A stretch of 64,000 bases of DNA from Firm-04 sp045591925 (GTDB lineage Bacteria > Bacillota > Clostridia > Oscillospirales > Ruminococcaceae). The notes beneath the pieces are model-generated. The model did not search any database. It saw only the letters and a program-made list of their open reading frames with translations, and was not told where the DNA came from. Shown here one piece after another: positions 49,993-58,614 of this stretch. Numbering within the stretch: the first letter of the stretch is position 1; the number at the start of each line of letters is the position of its first letter. The stretch is taken from positions 14,684 to 78,683 of the forward strand of contig JAZNTW010000109.1 in the NCBI GenBank assembly GCA_045591925.1, written 5' to 3'. Position numbers and translations under genes: made by a program.

Positions 49993-50352
49993 ATGAGTAA
50001 TGTTCATGTAAAGAAGGGCGATACCGTTCGCCTGCTCGTCGGTGATCCTGCTGATAAGTACACCGACGTTGAAAAGAAGAAGATCAAGACCGGTAAGGTT
50101 CTTGAGGTTAGCCCGAAAGAGGGCAAGGTCATTGTTGAGGGTATCAACATGATCACCAAGCACGTAAAGCCCACCAGAGTTGGTCAGTCCGGCGGCATCG
50201 TAAAGGCTGAGTCCCCGATTTATGCTTGCAAGGTTCAGCTGATCTGCCCGAAGTGCGGCAAGCCCACCAGAGTCGGTCACACGATCGAGGAAAAGGGCGA
50301 TAAGAAAATGAAGCTGCGCGTTTGCAAGAAGTGCGGCGCGACGTTTGAGTAA
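49993..50352 (+). CDS. rplX: 50S ribosomal protein L24
   Basis: 119 aa. KOW-type assembly initiator: VHVKKGDTVRLLVG, KTGKVLEVSPKEGKVIVEGINMITKHVKPTR. The C-terminus has CPKCGKPTRVGH and CKKCGATFE, a four-cysteine zinc-ribbon-like pair. Confidence 0.96.
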   Translation: MSNVHVKKGDTVRLLVGDPADKYTDVEKKKIKTGKVLEVSPKEGKVIVEGINMITKHVKPTRVGQSGGIVKAESPIYACKVQLICPKCGKPTRVGHTIEEKGDKKMKLRVCKKCGATFE

Positions 50353-50364
50353 AGGAGAACAACG

Positions 50365-50904
50365 ATGGCTAGACTGAAAGATTATTATGTCAGCACCGTT
50401 GCTCCGGCGCTGATGAGCAAATTCGGCTACAAGAATGTTATGCAGATCCCGCGCCTTGACAAGGTTGTTGTCAATGTCGGCGCAGGTGAGGCCAAGGATA
50501 ACGCAAAGGCGATCGACGCAATCATGGGTGATCTTTCTCTGATTACCGGTCAGCGTCCGGTTGTCTGCCGTGCAAAGAAGTCTGTTGCAAACTTCAAGCT
50601 CCGTGAGGGTATGCCGATCGGTGTTAAGGTTACACTGCGCGGCGAGAAGATGTGGGACTTCGTGGATAAGCTCTTCAATGTTGCTTTCCCGCGTGTCCGC
50701 GACTTCCGCGGAATCAACCCCAATTCCTTCGACGGTAAGGGTAACTACTCTACCGGTATCAAGGAACAGCTCATTTTCCCTGAAATTGAGTACGATAAGA
50801 TCGATAAGGTTCGCGGTATGGATATCAACTTTATCACGACCGCTGCCACGGACGAAGAGGCAAAAGAGCTGCTGACGCTGCTCGGCGCACCGTTTGCAAA
50901 GTGA
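50365..50904 (+). CDS. rplE: 50S ribosomal protein L5
   Basis: 179 aa. Binds 5S rRNA and contacts P-site tRNA. NVMQIPRLDKVVVNVGAGEA, FKLREGMPIGVKVTLRGEKMWDF and IFPEIEYDKIDKVRGMDI are family motifs. Confidence 0.98.
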   Translation: MARLKDYYVSTVAPALMSKFGYKNVMQIPRLDKVVVNVGAGEAKDNAKAIDAIMGDLSLITGQRPVVCRAKKSVANFKLREGMPIGVKVTLRGEKMWDFVDKLFNVAFPRVRDFRGINPNSFDGKGNYSTGIKEQLIFPEIEYDKIDKVRGMDINFITTAATDEEAKELLTLLGAPFAK

Positions 50905-50918
50905 TCTAGGAGGGTTAT

Positions 50919-51104
50919 ATGGCAAAGAAATCTATGATTCTGAAGCAGCAGAGAGCACCTAAGTACTCTACGCGCGCTTATAACAGATGCAAAATCTGCG
51001 GCAGACCCCATGCCTACCTCAGAAAGTTCGGTATCTGCCGAATTTGTTTCCGAGAGCTTGCACACGATGGTCAGATTCCTGGTGTCAAGAAGGCTAGCTG
51101 GTAA
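50919..51104 (+). CDS. rpsZ: 30S ribosomal protein S14, zinc type
   Basis: 61 aa. The C+ form of S14, with zinc cysteines in CKICGRPHAYLRKFGICRIC. Short length and complete Cys set mark it as the zinc-requiring type usual in Firmicutes. GGAGG precedes the ATG. Confidence 0.97.
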   Translation: MAKKSMILKQQRAPKYSTRAYNRCKICGRPHAYLRKFGICRICFRELAHDGQIPGVKKASW

Positions 51105-51135
51105 ACCGGACGATAGATAAAGGAGGTCATTTGGT

Positions 51136-51534
51136 ATGCAAATTTCAGATACCATTGCGGATCTGCTCACCAGAATCCGCAACGCTGCTACTGCTAAGCA
51201 CGCAACGGTTGACGTTCCTGCTTCCAACGTGAAAAAAGCTATCACCCAGATTCTGACCGACGAGGGCTATATCAAGAGCTTCCAGGTCATCGAGGATGGC
51301 AAGCAGGGAATCATCCGCATCACTCTGAAGTACGATGAGAACAGAACATCCGTCATCAGCGGTCTGCGCCGCATCTCCAAGCCGGGTCTGAGAATTTACA
51401 GCTCCTGCGCGGATATGCCGAAGGTTCGCAAGGGTCTCGGTATTGTTATTGTCTCTACTTCTAAGGGAATTATGACCGACAAGAAGGCCAGAGAGCTGAA
51501 TGTCGGCGGCGAGGTTCTCGCATACGTTTGGTAA
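51136..51534 (+). CDS. rpsH: 30S ribosomal protein S8
   Basis: 132 aa. Primary 16S-binding protein: DTIADLLTRIRNAATAKHATVDVPASNVKKAI and LGIVIVSTSKGIMTDKKARELNVGGEVLAYVW. In E. coli it represses the spc operon; no such site was identified here. Confidence 0.98.
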   Translation: MQISDTIADLLTRIRNAATAKHATVDVPASNVKKAITQILTDEGYIKSFQVIEDGKQGIIRITLKYDENRTSVISGLRRISKPGLRIYSSCADMPKVRKGLGIVIVSTSKGIMTDKKARELNVGGEVLAYVW

Positions 51535-51552
51535 TAAAGGAGGAAACGCATC

Positions 51553-52101
51553 ATGTCTAGAATCGGAAGACTGCCGATCGCGATTCCTGCCGGCGTCACC
51601 GTTACGGTTGACGATACCAACTTGGTTACCGTTAAGGGACCGAAGGGCGAGAATTCGTATCGCGCAAATTCTGCAATGCAGATCAAGGTTGAGGATGGTC
51701 AGGTCACTGTTACCCGTCCCAACGATAATAAAGAGAACCGCGCTCTGCACGGTCTCACCAGAACGCTCATCGCAAACATGATTTTCGGTGTGAACGAGGG
51801 CTTCAAGAAAACACTCCAGATCGAAGGCGTCGGCTATCGTGCAAAGAAGGACGGCAAGAATCTTGTTCTGAACCTTGGCTATTCGCACGATGTCATTATG
51901 CCGGAGACCGATGGCATTACCATTGATGTTCCGAATGCAAATACGATCATCGTTAACGGCTACGACAAGCAGAAGGTTGGTCAGTTTGCAGCGGAAATTC
52001 GTGAGAAGCGTCCGCCGGAGCCTTATAAGGGCAAGGGCATCCGCTACGAGGGCGAATACATCATCCGTAAGGAAGGTAAGGCCGGTAAGGGCAAGAAGTA
52101 A
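51553..52101 (+). CDS. rplF: 50S ribosomal protein L6
   Basis: 182 aa, two repeated domains. SRIGRLPIAIPAGVTVTVDD, GVNEGFKKTLQIEGVGYRA and the hallmark PEPYKGKGIRYEGEYI are present. Confidence 0.98.
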   Translation: MSRIGRLPIAIPAGVTVTVDDTNLVTVKGPKGENSYRANSAMQIKVEDGQVTVTRPNDNKENRALHGLTRTLIANMIFGVNEGFKKTLQIEGVGYRAKKDGKNLVLNLGYSHDVIMPETDGITIDVPNANTIIVNGYDKQKVGQFAAEIREKRPPEPYKGKGIRYEGEYIIRKEGKAGKGKK

Positions 52102-52119
52102 GGAGAAAGGTGAATTGCT

Positions 52120-52479
52120 ATGGTAAAGAAAATTGACAGCAACAAAGCCCGTCTCAAGAGACACCGCAGAGTCCGTGCAAAGATCTCCGGTACTGCCCAG
52201 CGTCCGAGACTGAGCGTTTATCGCTCCGCAAAACACATCTACGCACAGCTGATTGATGATGTCGCAGGTGTAACGCTTGCTGCTGCTTCCAGCCAGGATA
52301 AAGGCTTCGAGGGCAATGGCGGCAATAAGGAAGGCGCACGTCTTGTTGGTGCAGCAATCGCAAAGAAAGCTGTTGACAAGGGAATTACCGAGGTAGTATT
52401 TGACCGTGGTGGCTATCTCTATCACGGCAGAGTTCAGGAGCTTGCAGACGGTGCCCGTGAAAATGGGCTGCAGTTCTAA
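52120..52479 (+). CDS. rplR: 50S ribosomal protein L18
   Basis: 119 aa, 5S rRNA binder. RLKRHRRVRAKISGTAQRPRLSVYRSAKHIYAQLIDD and VVFDRGGYLYHGRVQELADGARENGLQF are diagnostic. Confidence 0.98.
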   Translation: MVKKIDSNKARLKRHRRVRAKISGTAQRPRLSVYRSAKHIYAQLIDDVAGVTLAAASSQDKGFEGNGGNKEGARLVGAAIAKKAVDKGITEVVFDRGGYLYHGRVQELADGARENGLQF

Positions 52480-52496
52480 TGAAGGAGGGACTTTGA

Positions 52497-53000
52497 TTGG
52501 CACTGATTGATGCAACAAACATGGAGCTGATGGAGAGAGTTGTCTCCATTAACCGTGTCAGCAAGACCGTTAAGGGCGGCCGTATCATGAAGTTTTCGGC
52601 ACTCGTAGTTGTCGGCAACGGAAACGGCATTGTCGGCTTCGGTCTGGGTAAGTCCGGCGAAGTTCCGGATGCTATCCGCAAGGGTATTGAGGACGCGAAG
52701 AAGAATCTCGTCCGCATTAACCTTCGTGGAACTACCATCCCGCATGAGGTCATTGGTAAGTTCGGCGCAGGTCGCGTTCTGATGATGCCGGCAGCTCCCG
52801 GTACCGGTGTAATCGCCGGTGGTCCGGTTCGTGCGGTTATCGAAATGACCGGTATTCAGGATATCCGTACCAAGAGCCAGCGTTCCAATAACCCGTGCAA
52901 CGTTGTCCGTGCAACGATCGCAGGTCTCTGCGAGTGCACCGACGCGAAGAGTGTCGCTGCAAAGCGCGGCAAGACAACTGCCGAAATCTTCGGCAAATAA
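52497..53000 (+). CDS. rpsE: 30S ribosomal protein S5
   Basis: 167 aa. Decoding fidelity protein. ERVVSINRVSKTVKGGRIMKFSALVVVGNGNGIVGFGLGK is the N-terminal dsRBD. It starts at TTG 52497 with GAAGGAGGG seven bases upstream; no ATG is better placed. Confidence 0.97.
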   Translation: MALIDATNMELMERVVSINRVSKTVKGGRIMKFSALVVVGNGNGIVGFGLGKSGEVPDAIRKGIEDAKKNLVRINLRGTTIPHEVIGKFGAGRVLMMPAAPGTGVIAGGPVRAVIEMTGIQDIRTKSQRSNNPCNVVRATIAGLCECTDAKSVAAKRGKTTAEIFGK

Positions 53001-53021
53001 TCGAGTTAGGAGTGAGCTCAA

Positions 53022-53198
53022 ATGGCTAAGAAAATCGAGCTTGTAAAGAGCCTGATCGGCAGAAAGCAGGATCAGATCGCAACTGCTCAGTCCCTTGGCC
53101 TCCGTAAGATCGGTGATGTCACAGAACAGCCTGATAATGCGGCGACTCAGGGCAAGATCAATAAAATTATCCACCTCATTAAGGTGACCGAAGCATAA
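53022..53198 (+). CDS. rpmD: 50S ribosomal protein L30
   Basis: 58 aa. KKIELVKSLIGRKQDQIATA and LGLRKIGDVTEQPDNAATQG, KINKIIHLIKVTEA are the whole family pattern. TTAGGAG lies before the ATG. It occupies its canonical place between S5 and L15. Confidence 0.95.
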   Translation: MAKKIELVKSLIGRKQDQIATAQSLGLRKIGDVTEQPDNAATQGKINKIIHLIKVTEA

Positions 53199-53219
53199 GC
53201 GGCAGGGAGGTGCAATCCA

Positions 53220-53663
53220 TTGAAGATTCATGAATTAACACCGGCAGCGGATTCGAACCGCCCGGTCAAACGCGTCGGCAGAGGCCATGGCTCCGGCAAC
53301 GGCAAGACCGCAGGCAAGGGTCATAAGGGTCAGAACGCTCGTTCTGGCGGCGGCGTTAGAATTGGTTTTGAAGGCGGCCAGATGCCCCTCGCAAGACGAA
53401 TTCCGAAGCGCGGATTCCACAACAAGTTTGCTACGCGCTATGCAGTCGTGAATGTCGGCGATCTCAACAAATTCGTTGAAGGCACTGTTGTAAACGAAGA
53501 AATGCTGTTAGCTGCAGGTCTTGTCACGAAGCTGGAAAACGGCGGCGTCAAGATTCTCGGCAATGGCGATCTGAATGTAAAGCTGACCGTTCAGGCAGCT
53601 AAATTCTCTGCTTCCGCAGCAGAAAAAATCGAAAAGGCAGGCGGGAAGGCTGAGGTGATGTAA
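53220..53663 (+). CDS. rplO: 50S ribosomal protein L15
   Basis: 147 aa. Late assembly protein: MKIHELTPAADSNRPVKRVGRGHGSGNGKTAGKGHKGQNARSG-type Gly-rich N-terminus and FEGGQMPLARRIPKRGF. Starts at TTG 53220, with GGGAGG nine bases upstream. Confidence 0.97.
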   Translation: MKIHELTPAADSNRPVKRVGRGHGSGNGKTAGKGHKGQNARSGGGVRIGFEGGQMPLARRIPKRGFHNKFATRYAVVNVGDLNKFVEGTVVNEEMLLAAGLVTKLENGGVKILGNGDLNVKLTVQAAKFSASAAEKIEKAGGKAEVM

Positions 53664-53664
53664 G

Positions 53665-55002
53665 GTGTTCAAAACGCTCAAGACAGCTTGGGGCATCCCT
53701 GAGATCCGAAAGAAGATTTTGTTCACTTTGCTCATCATCGTGATTTTCCGTTTGGGTTCCGTTCTGACGGTTCCGTTCCTTGATACCAGCGTCGTATCCA
53801 GCTGGATGACCGAGAATGCAAGTAATGGTAACTTCCTTGAGTACCTCAACATTCTCTCCGGTGGTGCGCTCGCAAAGGCAACCATGTTCTCTCTTGGCGT
53901 TACGCCGTATATCAATGCGAGCATCATTATTCAGCTTCTGACCTACGCACTCCCGCCTCTGGAACGTCTCCAGCAGGAAGGTGAGGACGGAAGAAAGAAA
54001 CTGAATCGTATCACTTCTATTGTTGCGTTTGGTCTTTCTGCCTTCATGGCTGTCGCTTACTATCTGACCCTGAAGAATATGAAGGACGGCGGCGTTTCTG
54101 CTGTTAAGTATACCGAGGGCGGTACCGGCATCTTTGCGATGTTCGTCATCATCCTCTCCTTTATGGCAGGTTCCTCGCTCGTTATCTGGATGGGTAACCG
54201 CATCAATGAAAAGGGAATCGGTAACGGCGTTTCCATGATTCTCTTTGCAGGTATCGTTGCACGTATTCCGGTTGATATCGGTACGCTCGGCGGTCTTGTT
54301 CTTGACAATCCGAATGAGTACTTCATCAAGGTTGTCATTTATCTGATCATTTTCGTCGCAATGATTGTTGGCATCGTCTTTATGAACGAGTCCGAGCGCC
54401 GCATTCCTGTCCAGTACGCAAAGCGCGTGGTTGGCAGAAAGCAGTATGGCGGTCAGAGCACTCACATTCCGATCAAGATTTGTATGTCGGGTGTTATGCC
54501 GATCATCTTTGCAATGAGCTTTATGTCGCTTCCGTCGATGTTCACCATCTTCAAGAAGCCGATGACTGATCTGACGAATGCGTCCGGCTGGGAAAAGTTC
54601 TACGCAGGTTTCGTAGAATTCTTCTCTACCAGAAGCTATTCCTACGCAGTCCTCTATTTCATCCTGATTATCCTGTTCAACTACTTCTATGTTGCAATTT
54701 CGTATAATCCGGTTGAAATGGCAAATAATCTCCGCCAGTCGAACGGCGGTATCCCCGGTATCCGTCCCGGTAAGCCGACCTCTGATTACATTCAGAGAGT
54801 GCTCAGCAAGATTTCTCTTGTTGGTGCAGTATTCCTCGGTATTGTTGCTGTCTTCCCGATCATCTTCCTGAATATCACAAAGATTGACGTTTCGTCGATG
54901 GGTGGTACTTCGATCCTGATTGTTGTCAGCGTTGCAATCGAGACGGTCCGCACGTTGGAATCCCAGCTGATGATGAACCATCACAAGGGCTTCCTCGGTT
55001 AA
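53665..55002 (+). CDS. secY: Protein translocase subunit SecY
   Basis: 445 aa, ten transmembrane helices. Channel of the Sec machinery. LGVTPYINASIIIQLL (plug/helix 2 region), GNGVSMILFAGIVARIP, RRIPVQYAKR and NPVEMANNLRQSNGGIPGIRPGKPT are diagnostic. The GTG start at 53665 comes one base after the L15 stop; its ribosome binding site would be the GAGG inside L15. Confidence 0.98.
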   Translation: MFKTLKTAWGIPEIRKKILFTLLIIVIFRLGSVLTVPFLDTSVVSSWMTENASNGNFLEYLNILSGGALAKATMFSLGVTPYINASIIIQLLTYALPPLERLQQEGEDGRKKLNRITSIVAFGLSAFMAVAYYLTLKNMKDGGVSAVKYTEGGTGIFAMFVIILSFMAGSSLVIWMGNRINEKGIGNGVSMILFAGIVARIPVDIGTLGGLVLDNPNEYFIKVVIYLIIFVAMIVGIVFMNESERRIPVQYAKRVVGRKQYGGQSTHIPIKICMSGVMPIIFAMSFMSLPSMFTIFKKPMTDLTNASGWEKFYAGFVEFFSTRSYSYAVLYFILIILFNYFYVAISYNPVEMANNLRQSNGGIPGIRPGKPTSDYIQRVLSKISLVGAVFLGIVAVFPIIFLNITKIDVSSMGGTSILIVVSVAIETVRTLESQLMMNHHKGFLG

Positions 55003-55028
55003 ATGAAATTTTACAAGGAGGCTGCTCT

Positions 55029-55667
55029 ATGAATCTCATTCTTTTGGGTGCGCCCGGTGCCGGTAAAGGTACACAGGCTGAAGCAATCTCCGCAAAGCTC
55101 GGCATTCCGCAGATTTCTACAGGCAATATGCTTCGTGAAGCCGTTAAGAACGGTACGGAGCTTGGTCTGCGTGCGAAAGCTGCTATGGACAGCGGTGCGC
55201 TGGTCTCTGACGATATCGTAATTGGTATCCTGAAAGACCGCATCGCTGAGTCCGATGCGAAAAACGGTTACATCCTCGACGGTTTCCCGCGTACCGTTGC
55301 ACAGGCTGAGGCGCTCGAACAGATGGGCGTTCAGATTGACAAGGTGCTTGAGATTCATGTCGAGAATGACCGGATTATCGCAAGAATGTCCGGCAGACGC
55401 GTTTGCGAAATATGCGGTGCTTCCTATCATATCGAGTATAAGCCGACCAAGGAGGAGGGCATCTGCGATCTGTGCGGCGGTAAAGCTGTACAGCGTGCCG
55501 ATGACGCTCCGGAGACTGTTCTTTCCAGACTTGAGGTGTATGCGGAGAAAACCGCACCGCTGAAGGATTATTACTCGAAAACAGGTAAGCTCGTGACCGT
55601 TAATGGTCAGGACGAGGTTGCCGATACAACGAAGCTGGTTTTCGATGCGCTCGGTATCAATGACTGA
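55029..55667 (+). CDS. adk: Adenylate kinase with zinc-type lid
   Basis: 212 aa. AMP + ATP to 2 ADP. P-loop GAPGAGKGTQAEAIS, DGFPRTVAQAEAL, and a lid with four cysteines (CEICGASYH and CDLCGGKA), as in Gram-positive zinc-binding enzymes. CAAGGAGG upstream. Usual place after secY. Confidence 0.98.
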   Translation: MNLILLGAPGAGKGTQAEAISAKLGIPQISTGNMLREAVKNGTELGLRAKAAMDSGALVSDDIVIGILKDRIAESDAKNGYILDGFPRTVAQAEALEQMGVQIDKVLEIHVENDRIIARMSGRRVCEICGASYHIEYKPTKEEGICDLCGGKAVQRADDAPETVLSRLEVYAEKTAPLKDYYSKTGKLVTVNGQDEVADTTKLVFDALGIND

Positions 55668-55681
55668 GATAGAGGCGCTGT

Positions 55682-56428
55682 ATGGTTTCGATCAAAAGCA
55701 AATCTGACATCGAAAAGATGCTTGAAGCCGGAAAAATTGCTGCGGAAGCCCTGAATACGGTGGAAGCAAAATTACGTTCCGGTATGACAACAAAGGATAT
55801 TGATAATATTGTCTATCAAGTCATCACATCACACGGCGCAACACCGAATTTCCTCGGTTTGTATGGATTTCCTGCAAGCGCCTGTGTGTCGGTCAATGAA
55901 GAAGTGATTCACGGCATCCCCGGAAACCGCAGACTCAATGACGGAGATATCGTTAGCGTCGATCTGGGCGCTTGCTATAAGGGCTGGAACAGCGATACTT
56001 GCTTTACATTTCCTGTCGGAGAGGTTAAGCCGGAGGTTCGGGCTCTGTTAGAGGCTACAAACGCTTCTCTCTATGAGGCGATTGCAGCAGCACAGGTCGG
56101 TGCGCGGCTGGGTGATATTTCCCATACGGTTGAGGATTACTGCCGTTCCAGAGGCTACGGTATCGTACAGAATTACTGTGGTCACGGAATCGGCAAAGAG
56201 GTTCACGAGGACCCGGAGGTTCCGAACCATGGCAGAGCCGGACACGGTATGCGCCTTGTGGAAGGAATGACGCTTTGCATTGAACCGATGATCAATATGC
56301 AGGGGGACGGTGTGCATACAATGCCGAACAAATGGACTGTTGTGACTGACAGCGGTTCCGTGTCCGCGCATTTTGAGCATATGATCCTCATTACTGCAAA
56401 TGGTCCTGTGATTATGACGAAGCGGTGA
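55682..56428 (+). CDS. map: Methionine aminopeptidase, type I
   Basis: 248 aa. Removes N-terminal Met from nascent proteins. Dinuclear metal ligands are visible: DIVSVDLGACYKGWNSDTCFTF (two Asp), GHGIGKEVHEDPEVPNHG (His), MTLCIEPM (Glu) and SAHFEHMILIT (Glu). Begins 14 bases after adk. Confidence 0.97.
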   Translation: MVSIKSKSDIEKMLEAGKIAAEALNTVEAKLRSGMTTKDIDNIVYQVITSHGATPNFLGLYGFPASACVSVNEEVIHGIPGNRRLNDGDIVSVDLGACYKGWNSDTCFTFPVGEVKPEVRALLEATNASLYEAIAAAQVGARLGDISHTVEDYCRSRGYGIVQNYCGHGIGKEVHEDPEVPNHGRAGHGMRLVEGMTLCIEPMINMQGDGVHTMPNKWTVVTDSGSVSAHFEHMILITANGPVIMTKR

Positions 56429-56433
56429 CGCCG

Positions 56434-56754
56434 ATGCAGAGAAATATCTGTCAGCCCGGTATGATTGTGCTTGCAACCGCAGGCAGAGAGGCCGGAAGAT
56501 TCTTTGTTGTTGTTGCGCTGGACGGTGCAGAACTGCTGCTCGCAGATGGAAAGAATCGCTCGCTTTCTAAACCAAAGCGAAAAAATCCCGCACACGTTCA
56601 GGCTACGAAGCAGACGCTTTCTCTGGAGCATTTAACAGACAAAGCCCTGCGAACAGTTCTGAATCCCATGAACGAAAAAGCGAAACATCCGCTTTCTAAA
56701 CAAAATCAAATCCGCAAGGAGGTCATCGACGATGTCGAAACAGGATGTAATTGA
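56434..56754 (+). CDS. KOW domain RNA-binding protein (L14e-like)
   Basis: 106 aa. PGMIVLATAGREAGRFFVVVALDGAELLLADGKNRSL is a KOW-type beta-barrel like that of eukaryotic/archaeal L14e; the rest is Lys-rich and helical. Such genes commonly sit between map and infA in Clostridia; the role is not established. The start may be ATG 56434 or the GTG at 56425 overlapping the map stop. Its 3' end overlaps infA by 23 bases. Confidence 0.85.
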   Translation: MQRNICQPGMIVLATAGREAGRFFVVVALDGAELLLADGKNRSLSKPKRKNPAHVQATKQTLSLEHLTDKALRTVLNPMNEKAKHPLSKQNQIRKEVIDDVETGCN

Positions 56755-56950
56755 AGTAGAAGGCGTGGTCATTGATGCCCTGCCGAATGCAATGTTCAAG
56801 GTTGAGCTGAATAACAGCCATGTAATCCTTGCACATATTTCCGGCAAGCTGAGAACGAACTATATCCGAATCGTCCCCGGTGACCACGTTACAGTCGAGA
56901 TGTCGCCCTACGATCTGACAAAGGGCAGAATCACCTGGCGTTCTAAGTAA
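56732..56950 (+). CDS. infA: Translation initiation factor IF-1
   Basis: 72 aa. OB-fold factor that occupies the A site during initiation: VIEVEGVVIDALPNAMFKVELNNSHVILAHISGKLRTNYIRIVPGDHVTVEMSPYDLTKGRITWR-type sequence is complete. AAGGAGG lies inside the preceding gene. Confidence 0.98.
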   Translation: MSKQDVIEVEGVVIDALPNAMFKVELNNSHVILAHISGKLRTNYIRIVPGDHVTVEMSPYDLTKGRITWRSK

Positions 56951-56985
56951 TCACTCGGAACGCTGAAAAGAAGGAGGTATTTCCA

Positions 56986-57099
56986 ATGAAAGTTAGACCT
57001 TCCGTTAAGCCTATTTGCGAAAAGTGCAAGGTCATTAAGCGCAAGGGCAAAGTCATGATCATTTGTGAAAACCCGAAGCATAAGCAGCGTCAGGGCTGA
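56986..57099 (+). CDS. rpmJ: 50S ribosomal protein L36
   Basis: 37 aa, the full family length. MKVRPSVKPICEKCKVIKRK and CENPKHKQRQG carry the zinc-binding Cys/Cys/Cys/His set. AAGGAGG precedes the ATG. Located, as usual, between infA and rpsM. Confidence 0.97.
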   Translation: MKVRPSVKPICEKCKVIKRKGKVMIICENPKHKQRQG

Positions 57100-57132
57100 T
57101 ACCCCTGAGCATTTGGAGGTGTAATTAGGAAT

Positions 57133-57501
57133 ATGGCTAGAATCGCTGGTGTTGACCTCCCGAAGAACAAGCGTGTAGAAATCGGCTTGACATATATCTT
57201 CGGTATCGGTCGTACGACGGCAACCAAGATCCTGAAGGAAACCGGCATTAACCCGGACATCAGAGTAAAGGATCTTACTGAAACCGATGTCGCAGCGCTT
57301 CGTGCGTACATTGACGAGAATTGCATGGTGGAGGGCGATAAGCGCCGTCAGATTGCAATGGATATCAAGCGTCTCGTTGATATCGGCTGCTATCGCGGTG
57401 TTCGTCACCGCAAGGGTCTGCCCGTCAGAGGACAGCGTACAAAGACCAATGCAAGAACGCGTAAGGGTCCGGCAAAGACCATTGCGAACAAGAAGAAGTA
57501 A
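57133..57501 (+). CDS. rpsM: 30S ribosomal protein S13
   Basis: 122 aa. ARIAGVDLPKNKRVEIGLTYIFGIG, YRGVRHRKGLPVRGQRTKTNARTRKGP are diagnostic; the C-terminal tail reaches the P site. Confidence 0.98.
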   Translation: MARIAGVDLPKNKRVEIGLTYIFGIGRTTATKILKETGINPDIRVKDLTETDVAALRAYIDENCMVEGDKRRQIAMDIKRLVDIGCYRGVRHRKGLPVRGQRTKTNARTRKGPAKTIANKKK

Positions 57502-57515
57502 GGAGGGACTGTATC

Positions 57516-57917
57516 TTGGCACAGCAGAAGAAAAAAGTAACCACGATCAGACGCCGCAGAGAGCGTAAGAACATCGAAAACGGCGCGGTGCATATTCAGT
57601 CCACGTTTAACAACACCATCGTGACCATCACCGATACGCAGGGTAATGCGATTTCGTGGGCATCCGCAGGCGAGCTTGGCTTCCGCGGTTCGAAGAAGTC
57701 CACACCGTTCGCTGCGCAGTCCGCAGCAGAAACTGCTGCAAGAGCAGCAATGGAGCATGGTCTGAAGACTGTTGAGGTTTATGTCAATGGTCCCGGCTCC
57801 GGCAGAGAGGCAGCAATCCGTGCGCTCCAGACTGTTGGTCTTGAGGTTCGTATGATTAAGGACGTTACCCCGATTCCGCACAACGGCTGCCGTCCTCCGA
57901 AGAGAAGACGCGTATAA
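57516..57917 (+). CDS. rpsK: 30S ribosomal protein S11
   Basis: 133 aa. HIQSTFNNTIVTITDTQGNAISWASAGELGFRGSKKSTPFAAQ and TPIPHNGCRPPKRRRV. Starts at TTG 57516 with AGGAGGG upstream. Confidence 0.97.
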   Translation: MAQQKKKVTTIRRRRERKNIENGAVHIQSTFNNTIVTITDTQGNAISWASAGELGFRGSKKSTPFAAQSAAETAARAAMEHGLKTVEVYVNGPGSGREAAIRALQTVGLEVRMIKDVTPIPHNGCRPPKRRRV

Positions 57918-57936
57918 TTATTGGAGGTGAACGAAA

Positions 57937-58536
57937 ATGGCAGTACAGAAAGAACCGATTCTGAAGAAGTGCAGAGCCCTTGGAATCACTCCCGGTGTTA
58001 TGGGCGTTTCCAAGAAGGAATCTAACCGCTTCAAGAATGCAAATAACCGCAAGAAGGTTTCCGAATATGGTCTCCAGCTGAAGGAAAAGCAGAAGCTGAA
58101 GTTCATTTACGGAATGCTCGAAAAGCAGTTCTATCACTATTTCGAGATCGCTTCCAAGATGGAAGGCAAGACCGGTGATAACCTCATCACCTGCCTCGAA
58201 TCCAGATTGGATAATGTCGTGTTCCGTATGGGTCTTGCATTGACCAGACGTGAAGCAAGACAGCTCGTTGCACACGCTCACTACACCGTAAACGGCAAGA
58301 AGGTCAACATTCCTTCCTATCGTGTTAAGGTTGGCGACGTGATCGCACTGCGTGAAAAGGATAGAACATCCGATAAGTTTAAGGCTACCGTTGAGGCGAC
58401 AGCTGACAGAGTTGTTCCGCTTTGGCTCGAAGCAAAGAAGGATGACTTCTCTGCATCTGTTGTCCGTATGCCTTCTGCAGACGATATTGAGTACGAAGCA
58501 CAAACGCACCTCATCGTTGAGTTGTACTCCAAGTAA
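57937..58536 (+). CDS. rpsD: 30S ribosomal protein S4
   Basis: 199 aa. Primary assembly protein: RLDNVVFRMGLALTRREARQLVAHAHYTVNGKKVNIPSYRVKVGD is the S4-type RNA-binding domain. The N-terminus lacks the zinc Cys cluster of the C+ form. Ends 78 bases before rpoA. Confidence 0.98.
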   Translation: MAVQKEPILKKCRALGITPGVMGVSKKESNRFKNANNRKKVSEYGLQLKEKQKLKFIYGMLEKQFYHYFEIASKMEGKTGDNLITCLESRLDNVVFRMGLALTRREARQLVAHAHYTVNGKKVNIPSYRVKVGDVIALREKDRTSDKFKATVEATADRVVPLWLEAKKDDFSASVVRMPSADDIEYEAQTHLIVELYSK

Positions 58537-58614
58537 TCTTGGGATAATCCCTGCGCAGCTGTTGAGCCTATGCTCCGGCTGTACAACAACTGAATGCACA
58601 ACAGGAGGGTATTT